From Streptomyces sp. NBRC 110028 (GTDB lineage Bacteria; Actinomycetota; Actinomycetes; Streptomycetales; Streptomycetaceae), in the NCBI RefSeq assembly GCF_001417735.1, contig NZ_BBUZ01000033.1:62001-126000 (forward strand): a stretch of DNA of 64,000 nt, written 5' to 3'. The translations under genes and the position numbers were made by a program. The notes beneath the pieces were generated by a model. It ran no database searches and was not told where the DNA came from. It saw only the letters and a program-made list of their open reading frames with translations. Shown here one piece after another: positions 1 to 8,881 of the stretch (positions within the stretch are counted from its first letter, which is position 1; every line of letters begins with the position of its first letter).

Positions 1-1827
1 GCCGCGGTGGGCGACCTCGCGCCAGGTGATCCGCGCGCCGCCGGTACCGTGAAAGGCCGCGTCCGGGGACGACGGGCCCGCATGGGAGGGGATCCGCTGG
101 GTCACCCGGTCGGGATCGGTGCCCAGGAACCCGGCAGCCAGTGTTCTCATCCGCTCGGCGAGCCGCCGAGCGGCGATGAGCAGTGCGCCGCCCGCGAGCG
201 TCAGAGCCCGGCTTGCCTGGGCGGACAGATCGGAGTGCGGGGCGGTGTCGGTGTCCCCGAGTTCGACCCGCACCCAGTCGAGGGGTACGCCCAGCCCCTC
301 GGCTGCGATCTGGGCCAGGCTGGTCTCGATGCCCTGGCCGACCGCGATCACCCCGGAGTAGGCGGTAACGGTCCCGTCGTGATTGATCCGCAGCCGCACT
401 CCCTCCCAGCCGCTCCACGCGATCCCGAACGCTTCGAGCAGAGCCGAGGGCGCGAACGCGCTGATCTCCACCGCGGCCACGACTGCGGTGGCCCGGCGCA
501 CCCACGGCGGGTCCGAGGGGGGCGGGCGCTCGGCCAGCGTGGCGGCACGGCGCAGTGCGGCACCGTAGTCGCCGCTGTCGTAGGTGAGCCCGGTGTACGT
601 GGTGTGCGGCAGTTCCTCCGGCCGGATCAGGTTGCGCAGTCTCAACTCCAGTGTGGACACGCGGAGTTCGCGGGCCGCTTCGTCAATGAGCCGTTCGCGG
701 ATGAACGCCGCTTCCTGCATGCCGTACCCGCGGTAGGCGCCGGTGGGGACGCGGGTGGTGTACACCCCGGTGACGGTGGCCGCGGCGGCGTCCACGTGGT
801 ACGGGCCCTGGAGGGTCAGGGCGGTCACCTGGTGCGGTCCGCTGCCCGCCTGGGTCGCGTACGCACCCAGGTCCGCGAGGATGTGCGCGTCGAACGCGAG
901 GAACCGGCCCTCGGAGTCGATGGCGAGGCGAGCGGTGGTCCGCTGGCCCCGCCCCTGATAGGCGCCGGTGAGGTTTTCCGTGCGCGACTCCACCCAGCGC
1001 ACCGCGGCGCCCAGGGCGACCGCGGCCGCGCACACCATCGCCTCGTCCGGGTAGAGCAGGACCTTGCTGCCGAACGACCCGCCCACGTCGGGCGCGATGA
1101 CGCGCACCCGGTCCGCACGCATCCCCAGCACGGTGCAGAGGTCCTGGCGCATGGAGTGCGGGGACTGGCTGCTGGCGTGCACGGTGAGCAGTCCGGTGCC
1201 CGGGTCGTACTCGGCCAGCACACCGCGCGGCTCCAGGGGGGAGTGGTTCACCCTCGGCAGGGTGAACTCGCGTTCCACGACCAGTTCCGCTCGTGAGAAA
1301 GCCGTGGCGATGTCCTCCTCGGGAGAGCCGAAGCGAATGCTCCCCGCCTCGTTGCCGACGGCGCCCGGCACGATGAGCGGCGCTTGCCCGGCCAGCGCGT
1401 CGGCGATGGTGACTGCCGGAGGCAGGGGATCGAGGTCGAGCCGTACGGCTTCGGCCAGGTCCTCGGCCGCGGTCGGCGTGTCCGCGACGACAATGCCCAG
1501 CGGCTGCCCGGCGTAACGAGCGGTGTGCGTGGCGACGGGGATGTGGTCCTCCGGCTGGCCGGGCAACCGCCAGACGGTGGGGATCGGTGCCGTGCGCTCG
1601 GCGAGGTCGTCGGGGCCCAGCACGAGTGCGCAGCGCGGGTCGTTCCTGGCGGCGGTGGCGTCGAAGCCGACAACCCGCGCGTGCGCGAGCGGGCTTCGCA
1701 CAAGCGTCGCGTACAGCGATCCCGCCGCGCGCAGGTCGGCGAGGAACCGGCCGTGCCCGCGCACCAACCGGTCGTGGTGGTGGGGCGGAACGGGCCTTCC
1801 GATGTGGTGGTGCCGCGTCCCGCTCAT
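1..1827 (-). CDS. Molybdopterin-binding large subunit of a xanthine-dehydrogenase-type hydroxylase (partial)
   Basis: This is the large catalytic subunit of a molybdenum hydroxylase, which inserts water-derived oxygen into an aromatic heterocycle or aldehyde. The reading frame is open from the ATG at 1827 to the window edge (609 codons), so the C-terminus is missing. A GGSFGSK segment and an AYRGYGMQE segment match the cofactor-binding region of the XdhB/CoxL family. The CO-dehydrogenase active-site loop (VAYRCSFR) is absent, so it is not a CODH. Its ATG overlaps the TGA of the [2Fe-2S] subunit gene by 4 bp, and the order large-small-medium is that of a heterotrimer. Because it shares an operon with a Rieske dioxygenase beside an NRPS cluster, I infer a tailoring or precursor role. 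The substrate is unknown; a nitrogen heteroaromatic acid is plausible. Confidence 0.9.
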   Translation of the reverse strand, partial: MSGTRHHHIGRPVPPHHHDRLVRGHGRFLADLRAAGSLYATLVRSPLAHARVVGFDATAARNDPRCALVLGPDDLAERTAPIPTVWRLPGQPEDHIPVATHTARYAGQPLGIVVADTPTAAEDLAEAVRLDLDPLPPAVTIADALAGQAPLIVPGAVGNEAGSIRFGSPEEDIATAFSRAELVVEREFTLPRVNHSPLEPRGVLAEYDPGTGLLTVHASSQSPHSMRQDLCTVLGMRADRVRVIAPDVGGSFGSKVLLYPDEAMVCAAAVALGAAVRWVESRTENLTGAYQGRGQRTTARLAIDSEGRFLAFDAHILADLGAYATQAGSGPHQVTALTLQGPYHVDAAAATVTGVYTTRVPTGAYRGYGMQEAAFIRERLIDEAARELRVSTLELRLRNLIRPEELPHTTYTGLTYDSGDYGAALRRAATLAERPPPSDPPWVRRATAVVAAVEISAFAPSALLEAFGIAWSGWEGVRLRINHDGTVTAYSGVIAVGQGIETSLAQIAAEGLGVPLDWVRVELGDTDTAPHSDLSAQASRALTLAGGALLIAARRLAERMRTLAAGFLGTDPDRVTQRIPSHAGPSSPDAAFHGTGGARITWREVAHRG

Positions 1828-2288
1828 CGGTCGGTCCCCGAGTCACCGCAGATCCCGCGAAGCGCGGCGCGGATGCCGCCGTAGCCGGTGCACCGGCACA
1901 AGTGCCCGGCCAGCACGTCCTCTTCGCTACCGCCGCGGTCGGCGGCGTGGGCCATCCGCACCACCAGGCCGGGGGTGCAGAATCCGCACTGGAGGCCGTG
2001 CTCCTCGATGAGGGCCCGTTGCGCCCTCGTCAGGTCACCGCCGGCGGCGACGCCCTCCACCGTGCTGACCTCCCGGCCGTCGGCCTGCACCGCGAGGACG
2101 AGGCAGGAGCAGACCGGGTCCCCGTCGAGCAGCACGACGCAGGCGCCGCAGTCCCCGGTACCGCAGCCGACGTGCGTGCCGGTCAGCCGCAGCGCGGTGC
2201 GCAGGTGTTCGGCCAATGTGGTGTGGTTCCAGGCGTCCTCGGTGCGCACGACCCCGTTGACCCGTACCGTGACCGTCCGGACGCTCAT
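1824..2288 (-). CDS. [2Fe-2S] small subunit of the molybdenum hydroxylase
   Basis: This 154-residue electron-transfer subunit has two [2Fe-2S] clusters. The plant-type cluster is carried by Cys42, Cys47, Cys50 and Cys62. The second is carried by Cys101, Cys104, Cys131 and Cys133 (CGFC...CRC). It passes electrons from the molybdopterin site to the FAD subunit. The ATG at 2288 was chosen because MSVRTVTVRVNG is the usual family N-terminus and because it overlaps the stop of the FAD-subunit gene (ATGA, 4 bp). The upstream in-frame extension is arginine-rich antisense-type sequence and was discarded. All ligand cysteines are present, so the enzyme should be functional. Confidence 0.93.
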   Translation of the reverse strand: MSVRTVTVRVNGVVRTEDAWNHTTLAEHLRTALRLTGTHVGCGTGDCGACVVLLDGDPVCSCLVLAVQADGREVSTVEGVAAGGDLTRAQRALIEEHGLQCGFCTPGLVVRMAHAADRGGSEEDVLAGHLCRCTGYGGIRAALRGICGDSGTDR

Positions 2289-3145
2289 CGTCCCTCCCGG
2301 CCGGCTCGCGCCGACAGCGCTCGCAGGAGCAGCACACCGGCCACCTCGGCCCGGTACTCCTGGTCCTCGTATCCAGGGCCTCGGGCCGCCTCCCGTGCTA
2401 CCGAGGCGACCAGCTCCGGGTGCGGTCCGGTGACGGGGCGGCCTGCGAGTGCGGCCTCGACGCCGGGCAGCCGGGCAGGGACGGGCCCGCACCCGGTCAC
2501 CACCACGCGTGCGGTCCGGACGAGACCGTCGGCGACCTGGAGCCCCAGGCACACGCCGACGACGGGGTACCCGGTGCTGCCACGCGTGCACAGCTCACTG
2601 AACTCGTACGCGAGCCCATCGATGCGGGGGAAGGTGACCTCTGTCAGCACCTCGTCCCGCGCCCGGACCGTGGTTCCCGCACCGGAGGCGAACCGGGCCG
2701 CGGGAACGGACCGCGCACCGCGCACCGACCGCAGTACCACGTCGGCGCCGAGAGCGACCGCGACCGCAGGCAGTGCGGCGGCCGGGGCCGCATGGCACAA
2801 CGAACCGCCCAGCGTGGCACGCACACGGATGTGCGGATGGGCCACCGAGGCGGCGGCGGAGGCCAACACGGGCAGCGCCCTGGCCAGTTCCGCGTGCTGC
2901 TCCAGATCACGCAGTCTGGTCATCGCGCCGATCCTGACGCGGTCGGGACCCACGTCGATCCCCGCGAGAGCGGATATCCCGTTCAGGTCCACGACCACGT
3001 CCGGGCGTATCTCTCGGCGGGTCAGCAGAGGGACCAGGCTCTGCCCCCCAGCCAGCGGTGTCACCGTCAGGCCCGGGGCGTGAAGCGCGCGCAACGCGTC
3101 GTCGACGGTCGTGGGTGCGGTGTAGTCGAACGCGACGGCCGTCAT
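2285..3145 (-). CDS. FAD-binding medium subunit of the molybdenum hydroxylase
   Basis: This 286-residue protein of the CoxM/xanthine dehydrogenase FAD-subunit family takes electrons from the [2Fe-2S] subunit and passes them to an external acceptor. FAD-contact motifs are visible: AGGQSLVPLLTRR near residues 32-44 and ATLGGSLCHAAP near residues 105-116. The C-terminal CO-dehydrogenase-flavoprotein domain (TGCGPVPARL onward) is complete. The ATG at 3145 is chosen over an upstream in-frame start because it overlaps the stop of the 84-residue gene by 4 bp and begins the conserved MTAVAFDYTAP sequence. It is co-transcribed and probably translationally coupled with its neighbours. Confidence 0.93.
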   Translation of the reverse strand: MTAVAFDYTAPTTVDDALRALHAPGLTVTPLAGGQSLVPLLTRREIRPDVVVDLNGISALAGIDVGPDRVRIGAMTRLRDLEQHAELARALPVLASAAASVAHPHIRVRATLGGSLCHAAPAAALPAVAVALGADVVLRSVRGARSVPAARFASGAGTTVRARDEVLTEVTFPRIDGLAYEFSELCTRGSTGYPVVGVCLGLQVADGLVRTARVVVTGCGPVPARLPGVEAALAGRPVTGPHPELVASVAREAARGPGYEDQEYRAEVAGVLLLRALSARAGREGR

Positions 3146-3396
3146 GTGGGCGCCCCCTCCTGTACGGCGGCGCGCACCACGGCGGTGACCGCCGAGGGGG
3201 TCAGGGTGCACAACGCGTCCAGGACGGTGGCGTCGAGCAGCGCACGGTGTCCCGTGCGCTCGGACACCAGCAGCAGCCGCCGGCCGTTGCCGGTCGGATG
3301 CAGCAGGACGTCGACCGCCGCCGACTCGCACGAGACCCTGCACAACAGGACATCCTCCCGGGGTTCGCCTTCACACGATGACGGAGAGCTGTTCAT
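3142..3396 (-). CDS. 84-residue protein of unknown function in the dioxygenase/hydroxylase operon
   Basis: This small ORF is sandwiched between the Rieske beta subunit (26-bp overlap) and the FAD subunit (4-bp overlap), so it is very likely translated. It has four cysteines (Cys8, Cys19, Cys23, Cys62) but no ferredoxin or Rieske spacing, no signal peptide and no membrane segment. The C-terminal half (LLDATVLDALCTLTPSAVTA) looks like a compact helical domain. I do not recognise a family. Its position suggests an accessory such as a maturation, interaction or electron-transfer partner, which is inference only. Confidence 0.7.
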   Translation of the reverse strand: MNSSPSSCEGEPREDVLLCRVSCESAAVDVLLHPTGNGRRLLLVSERTGHRALLDATVLDALCTLTPSAVTAVVRAAVQEGAPT

Positions 3397-3958
3397 GGGT
3401 GGCGACCTCCACGTCTAGCAGGACACACCTGCGCAACAACAGCCAGCGCCCGTGGCGCTCGCGGAGCAGGTCCCGGCGGGCGGCGCTGATGAGCACGGTG
3501 TGCTCGACTCCCCGGTTACTGGTGACCAGGAGATTGGCGTCGGCCCGCACTACGCCGGCGGCGGGTGCGTCGAACACCCGCACCGAGCCGATGAAGTGAC
3601 GCGTGGTGGCGGCCGGCCGGTCCGACCACGCCGGGAACAGTCCGACACGGCCGAACTTCAGCTCGAGCACCCGCTTGGAGGCCTCGAACAGCACGGCGCC
3701 CCGGCTGTGCCGGGGCAGCGCGGGGTCCTCCCGCAGCAGCGGCACCGGGATCTCGTAGCGGAAGGCGGGATCGAGCATGTCCAGCCAGCGCTGGTGCTCG
3801 CCCTCGTCCAGCGCGGCGCTCTCCTCCGTGAGCACGGCGGTGATCTCCGCGTCGAGGCCGGTGAGCCGTGGGCCGCGGTCGGGAAACGGGCATCGGGCCA
3901 GCTCCTCGGCGCAGGCGACGAACTGTGCCGGGGGGCGCGGGTCAGGCTGGTCGATCAC
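3371..3958 (-). CDS. Aromatic-ring-hydroxylating dioxygenase, beta (small) subunit
   Basis: This 195-residue SnoaL/NTF2-fold subunit gives structure to alpha3beta3 Rieske dioxygenases. Family hallmarks are LDEGEHQRWLDMLDPAFRYEIPVP, split here around residues 45-70, and the conserved R...HFIGSVRV and LLVTSNRG strands. The start is the GTG at 3958, whose GTGA overlaps the stop of the alpha subunit gene. A longer in-frame ORF exists but its extension is antisense to the alpha gene. The length is typical of the family. It forms one complex with the product of the upstream gene. Confidence 0.92.
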   Translation of the reverse strand: MIDQPDPRPPAQFVACAEELARCPFPDRGPRLTGLDAEITAVLTEESAALDEGEHQRWLDMLDPAFRYEIPVPLLREDPALPRHSRGAVLFEASKRVLELKFGRVGLFPAWSDRPAATTRHFIGSVRVFDAPAAGVVRADANLLVTSNRGVEHTVLISAARRDLLRERHGRWLLLRRCVLLDVEVATHEQLSVIV

Positions 3959-5301
3959 GGCAGTTCCCCCATCAACGTCGACCAGCGCCGGTAGAAGGCG
4001 CGCTGGTTGTGCTCGCTGAGGGTGGCGACCTCGGCCGTCGCCGGCCCCGGGAACCCCCGGGCCGGGGTGGACCGGCCGATACCGAGGGTCAGGTCCACGG
4101 GCCCTCCCCGTCCCGGTGCCGAGCGGGTGAGGGCGGCATCGATCCGGGCGAAGTTCTCGAAGTCGTCCATCTCGAACAGGATTCCGCCCGCGGACTGGGT
4201 GCGTGCCTGGAAACGGTAGGAGCGGCGCCGCCATTCCGGGTCCATCGCGGTGGGCACGAGCGTCCAGTACAGGCACTCGGTCTCGCGGGCGTTGACCGGC
4301 ACATGGGCGCGGACGACCAGGTAGCGGGTCAGCGGATCGGTGTCCTCACCCACAGCGCGGTCATGCGCGACGGTGAGGAACACGGTGTTCGGGAACACCA
4401 CCCCGTGCGCGACCTCGCAGTGCGAGGTGAACCGCACCTGTTCCGGGGTTTGCGCCGCGGCCAGTTCGGCCCAGCGCTCGGGCGGGTAGCCGGGGAACTG
4501 CGGGGCGGTGAGGTCCCTGTCGTCGATAGAGCGCCCGCTCTCGACGACGTAGCCCGCGCGCACGCTGTGCCCGGCCGCGGTCGCAATGTTGACCGCGACG
4601 AGGTCGGTTCCCGCGCGCCCCCGGGTGCCGTCGGCCAGGGTGTCACCGTAAATACCCTGGTCGAGCGCGATCTGGTGAGTGGTCCGCATGTGGTAGCCGT
4701 CGCCCGCGAAGTTGTCCGTGGGGATCTTCCAGTTGCCCTTGGCGCGCACGCGCTGCGGGGGGCCGCAGACCTCCCACTCTCCTGCCCCACAGTCGAGGAT
4801 GGCGTCGAGGTACCAGGCGATCTCGCCGAGGTAGTCCTTCAGGGCGGGGGCTTCGGGGTCCCAGGTGGCGAACAGGAACCCGCGCCGGCACACCACGCGC
4901 GCAGTGGGCAGGCCGTGACGGGTGTGGTCGAAGTCCGGTGGGTACCCCGACCGGAGCGCGGGCACGCCGACCAGCCTGCCGTCGTTGGCGAAGGTCCAGC
5001 CGTGGTAGCTGCACCGAAGGTGTGCGGTGTTGCCCAGGCTCGCACGGCACAGGCGGGTGCCCCGGTGGGTGCATGAATTGTGCAGCGCGCGTACTTCGCC
5101 GTCTTCTCCTCGGACGACGACGACCTCGTCCCGGCCGAGCACGCGCAGGACGTAATCGCCCGGCTCGGGCACCTCGTCAGCGAATCCGAGAAATTGCCAG
5201 GAAGGGTAGAAAACGCGATCGTATTCAGTGTCGAGGATGTCGCTGTCAATAAATGCCCGGCGACCGATTGCGCGCACGAAAGCATCAACTCCGAACGGCA
5301 T
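3955..5301 (-). CDS. Rieske non-haem iron aromatic-ring dioxygenase, alpha (large) subunit
   Basis: This 448-residue catalytic subunit activates O2 to hydroxylate an aromatic substrate. The Rieske [2Fe-2S] site is Cys77-x-His79 and Cys97-x2-His100. The mononuclear iron site lies in DNFAGDGYHMRTTH, which supplies two His ligands, with an Asp further on. The ATG at 5301 was chosen for its good GGGAGGG ribosome site about 6 bases upstream; an in-frame extension to 5553 lacks one. No dedicated ferredoxin or reductase is seen in the window. It is the first gene of the leftward operon, so its promoter should lie in 5302-5600. The substrate is unknown. Confidence 0.93.
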   Translation of the reverse strand: MPFGVDAFVRAIGRRAFIDSDILDTEYDRVFYPSWQFLGFADEVPEPGDYVLRVLGRDEVVVVRGEDGEVRALHNSCTHRGTRLCRASLGNTAHLRCSYHGWTFANDGRLVGVPALRSGYPPDFDHTRHGLPTARVVCRRGFLFATWDPEAPALKDYLGEIAWYLDAILDCGAGEWEVCGPPQRVRAKGNWKIPTDNFAGDGYHMRTTHQIALDQGIYGDTLADGTRGRAGTDLVAVNIATAAGHSVRAGYVVESGRSIDDRDLTAPQFPGYPPERWAELAAAQTPEQVRFTSHCEVAHGVVFPNTVFLTVAHDRAVGEDTDPLTRYLVVRAHVPVNARETECLYWTLVPTAMDPEWRRRSYRFQARTQSAGGILFEMDDFENFARIDAALTRSAPGRGGPVDLTLGIGRSTPARGFPGPATAEVATLSEHNQRAFYRRWSTLMGELP

Positions 5302-6093
5302 GCATCCCTCCCGAAGGGCCATTTCGCGACAGGGTGAACCGCGCATCATGCAGCGAGGGACACCCGTTCCGGAAAAGCGGATCGCGTAAACGCTGCAAGG
5401 GTCAGGACAAGAAGGACGACAGGGGGGACGTACAGACGCGAGTCCCGCCAGGCAGTCGCATCGCAGGTCACTACCGGATGAGGACTCCGGGTCCCGCCAG
5501 ACAACGGAGTGCCGCTCACCGGAAAGCCATGCTAAATGCGGCGACTTGGGCACGCAAGGGCCGGTCCTCAGGACCGTGTGCCACCCGCCCCGATCGCCCC
5601 GGCACGCCTCCGCTCCCGCGTGACGGCCGGACCCTCATGCCCTTTCCCCTGGTCGCGAGGGGTGTGGCGGTGGGTGCGGGAGCCCTCGGACGGCAGGCCG
5701 ACCGCGTCGGGCCGCCGGCTGCACAGAAACGGCAACCGCCTCAACTGAGCCAGGTGAACCGGCCGTTCGTTGGCGATATCCGACCGCTTTTCCCGCGGGC
5801 CGACGCCTCCCTGCACGGGTCTTCAGCCTCGTCGGCGCGCACCTCTGCCCCCCTGTCGGCGACCTGTGAGGCGGCGCCTGTAGGCCCGTCGAAGCTGACT
5901 GAAAAGCAACCGTAATTCCGTCTGAAAACCAGAAGCGAAAGACGGGATCCCGGCGCCTTGAAGCACGCCAGAAACATATATTACGGTGACACCGCGAGAT
6001 TCACGGATTTATGTTCCGGCTCCGATCCCGGTGTCAACTCCGGCCCTATCGGATGCCCAGTGTCCTCCCACCTACCTCTTGGGAGTCCTTGCT
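5302..6093. promoter_or_regulatory. Divergent regulatory region between the Rieske operon and the P450 gene
   Basis: About 790 bases hold no convincing gene. Open frames here are arginine/proline-rich and lack ribosome sites. The stretch near 5895-6010 is noticeably A/T-richer than its surroundings and contains short TA-rich tracts such as CATATATTAC around 5974. That fits promoters for the two divergent transcription units. I could not assign a clean -35/-10 pair with correct spacing, nor a repressor palindrome. Confidence 0.5.
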
Positions 6094-7344
6094 GTGTCAC
6101 TCGACCTGACAGCCATCGATGACTTCTCCCACAACAACGTCCAGTACATCGAGGACCCGTTCTCCTTCTACGCGCTGATGCGCGAGCACAGCCCGGCCCA
6201 CATGTCCGGAACGATCTTCGGTGGCACCTGGCTGATGTTCCGGTACACCGACTGCGCGCGCCTGATGAAGGACGAGCGGCTGTCCAACGCACGCTCGGCG
6301 GTCCCCTTGCGGTTCCTCCCGCCCGAGCAGCGCGAGGAGTTCGCGGACATGCTCGACATCTACGGACGCTGGCTGGCGTTCCACGACGGCAAGGAGCACA
6401 CCCGTAACCGCCGGCAGGCCAACCGGGGCTACGTGCCGTTCACCGACGAGTACCTCGAGCCGCGCATCCAGGGCATCGTCGACGGACTGCTCGACCGGGT
6501 CGACCCCACCGGGTTCGACCTCATATCGGATTTCGCCTTCCCGCTGCCCGCGATGGTGATCGCCGATGTGCTCGGCGTCCCCGTCGAAGCACACGCCGAC
6601 CTCAACCGCTGGACGGATGACATCGCGCACCTGTTCGGCTCGACCTCGGTTTCGGTGGAGCACCTGCGCCGGACCAGGAAAAGCACCCAGCAACTCGCCG
6701 ACTTCCTGGCGTCCGAGGACAACGCGCGCCGCTCGCGCGCCGCGGGCGGGTTGCTGCACCACTTACGGGAGATCGAGGTACACGGGCACCGCTTCTCCGA
6801 GCGCGACGTGATCGCGCAGGCGGCACTGCTGCTGTTCGCGGGCGTGGCGTCCATCCGCTATCTCATCGGCAACAGTGTGCACGCCCTCGCCGCCGTCCCC
6901 ACCGCCGAGCGGGACCTGCTGCTGCATCCAGGCTCCGTGGGCCCCGCCGTCGAAGAACTGCTGCGCGTGTGCACACCGGTCTCGTTCGTCGGACGAGTCG
7001 CGGGTGAGGACTTCGATTACACCGCTTCCGACGGGACCGTCGTCCCGCTGCGCAAGGGGCGGCCCCTGCTGCTGTACGTGGCCTCGGCCAACCGCGACCC
7101 CGACGTCTTCGACCGCCCGGACGAGCTGGTCCTCGACCGTCCGCTGCCCAACCCACACCTCACCTTCGGCATCGGCCGGCACCTCTGCTTTGGTGACCCG
7201 CTCGTGCGTCAGACGACCCGGATCGCGCTGAGTGCCCTGTACCGCAGGTGGCCGGACCTGCACGTGCCGCCCCAGGAGACCAACTGGAACAACAACCTCG
7301 GCTTCCACGGCTTCACGTCGCTGTGGGTCACCGGCGGCCGCTGA
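6094..7344 (+). CDS. Cytochrome P450 with an atypical I-helix
   Basis: This 416-residue soluble bacterial P450 has the haem-ligand loop FGIGRHLCFG with Cys365 as thiolate ligand and the ExxR motif as ELLR. The I-helix normally carries the acid-alcohol pair (AGxE/DTT) used for oxygen activation. Here it reads AGVASI (residues 249-254), with the acid replaced by Ala and Thr by Ser. This could mean an unusual reaction, substrate-assisted proton delivery or a carrier-protein-bound substrate. The GTG at 6094 is preferred over an upstream in-frame ATG because GGGAG sits 8 bases upstream. It begins the rightward set and is followed 97 bases later by the aldehyde dehydrogenase. Confidence 0.92.
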   Translation: MSLDLTAIDDFSHNNVQYIEDPFSFYALMREHSPAHMSGTIFGGTWLMFRYTDCARLMKDERLSNARSAVPLRFLPPEQREEFADMLDIYGRWLAFHDGKEHTRNRRQANRGYVPFTDEYLEPRIQGIVDGLLDRVDPTGFDLISDFAFPLPAMVIADVLGVPVEAHADLNRWTDDIAHLFGSTSVSVEHLRRTRKSTQQLADFLASEDNARRSRAAGGLLHHLREIEVHGHRFSERDVIAQAALLLFAGVASIRYLIGNSVHALAAVPTAERDLLLHPGSVGPAVEELLRVCTPVSFVGRVAGEDFDYTASDGTVVPLRKGRPLLLYVASANRDPDVFDRPDELVLDRPLPNPHLTFGIGRHLCFGDPLVRQTTRIALSALYRRWPDLHVPPQETNWNNNLGFHGFTSLWVTGGR

Positions 7345-7441
7345 ACACCGGACCGGACCGGTCGCCGCTCGTCCGCCACCAGCGGCAGATCCACCTCACC
7401 GCCCACAACGGACTCCTCGGAGCCGACAGGAGAACACCGCC

Positions 7442-8863
7442 GTGACAGCACCCACCGTTCGCAACGTCATCAACGCCAAGCGGGCCGATCCGGTCCCGGG
7501 CACCGAACACATCGAGGTGCTCGACCCGTGCACCGGCGACGCTCACTTACGCGTACCCAGCACCGGAGCAGAGGACGTCGACCGCGCCATGCGCGCGGCG
7601 GCGTCGGCCTTCGTGGAGTGGTCGCGGAGCACGCCCAGGGACCGCCAGTCCGCACTGCTGGAGCTGGCCGACGCCGTCACCGGGCAAGCCGCCGAGTTCA
7701 GCGAGGCGGAGCTGCGGGACACCGGAAGCCGGGACGCCGCGGGCGAGATCCGCGGGATCGTCGACGAACTGCACTTCTTCGCCGGTGCCGCGCGGCTGCT
7801 CGACGGTGTGGCGGGTGGCGAGTACGCGCCGAAGCACACCTCCTATACCCGGCGCGAACCGGTGGGAGTGTGCGCGCAACTCGCCCCGTGGAACTTTCCG
7901 CTGCTGATGGCGGTGTTGAAGGCGGCTCCGGCGATAGCCGCCGGGAACACCGTCGTGCTCAAGCCCGCGCACACCACCCCTTCGTCGGCGCTCATGCTGG
8001 CCGACCTCGCCGCCCGAATCCTGCCACCCGGCGTGCTCAACGTGGTCTGCGGCGGCCCGGCGACGGGGCGCCTCATGGTCGAGCACCCCGTTCCCGCCGC
8101 GGTCTCGCTGACCGGATCGGTGGCGGCCGGTGTAGACGTGGCCACCCGCGCCGCCGCCACGCTCAAACGCACCCACCTCGAACTGGGCGGCAAGACCCCG
8201 GTCCTCGTGTGCGCCGACGCCGACATCTCCGACGCCGCGCGGACCATCGTCACCGGGGCCGTCACCAACGCGGGGCAGGACTGCACGGCCGCCAGCCGGG
8301 TCCTGGTGGTCGACGCGGCGCACGCGCCGCTGCTCGAGGCGCTCGTGGCGGAGGCCTCGACACGGCGCCCCGGTCCGCCCTCGGAACCCGGCAGCGCGTA
8401 CGGGCCGCTGAACAACCCCGAGCAACTGGCGCATGTGCGGGGGTGCGTCGAGGCGCTGCCGCCGCACGCACGGGTGGTCACGGGCGGCCACGAGGTGGGC
8501 GACCGAGGCTTCTTCTACGCCCCCACCGTCATCGACGGAGTGCGCGGGGACGACGACATCACTCGTACGGAGATCTTCGGCCCCGTGATCACCGTCGAGC
8601 GCTGCACCGACGAAGCGGACGCCCTGCGACGGGCCAACTCCTCGCCGTACGGCCTCGCTTCCGCCGTCTGGACAACCGATCATCAAAGGGCGATGCGGCT
8701 TTCGGCGGAGCTGGCCTACGGCACCGTATGGGTCAACACCCATCTACAGTTTCCCTCGGAACTGCCGCACGGCGGCTTTCGCCAGTCGGGCCACGGCAAG
8801 GATCTGTCACGATACGGTTTCGAAGCGTACACACGGATCAAGCAAGTGACGCATCGTCTGTAG
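7442..8863 (+). CDS. NAD(P)-dependent aldehyde dehydrogenase
   Basis: This 473-residue member of the ALDH superfamily (aminobutyraldehyde/betaine-aldehyde type) oxidises an aldehyde to an acid. The general base is Glu247 in LELGGK, the catalytic nucleophile is Cys281 in GQDCTAASR, and the cofactor-binding APWNFPL segment is present. The GTG at 7442 follows a weak AGGAGAA ribosome site. The C-terminal EIFGPV and FRQSGHGKD motifs are complete. It sits between the P450 and the exporter gene, 18 bases before the latter. I infer that it processes an aldehyde formed by an upstream oxidase to give the carboxylate that is later adenylated. Confidence 0.92.
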   Translation: MTAPTVRNVINAKRADPVPGTEHIEVLDPCTGDAHLRVPSTGAEDVDRAMRAAASAFVEWSRSTPRDRQSALLELADAVTGQAAEFSEAELRDTGSRDAAGEIRGIVDELHFFAGAARLLDGVAGGEYAPKHTSYTRREPVGVCAQLAPWNFPLLMAVLKAAPAIAAGNTVVLKPAHTTPSSALMLADLAARILPPGVLNVVCGGPATGRLMVEHPVPAAVSLTGSVAAGVDVATRAAATLKRTHLELGGKTPVLVCADADISDAARTIVTGAVTNAGQDCTAASRVLVVDAAHAPLLEALVAEASTRRPGPPSEPGSAYGPLNNPEQLAHVRGCVEALPPHARVVTGGHEVGDRGFFYAPTVIDGVRGDDDITRTEIFGPVITVERCTDEADALRRANSSPYGLASAVWTTDHQRAMRLSAELAYGTVWVNTHLQFPSELPHGGFRQSGHGKDLSRYGFEAYTRIKQVTHRL

Positions 8864-8881
8864 CAGTTGGTTGAGGAGATC

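Noticed and set aside
683..1846. Long minus-strand ORF rich in Arg/Ala/Pro overlapping the molybdopterin subunit
   Set aside because: It is an out-of-frame shadow. The correct frame gives an XDH-type protein with conserved motifs.
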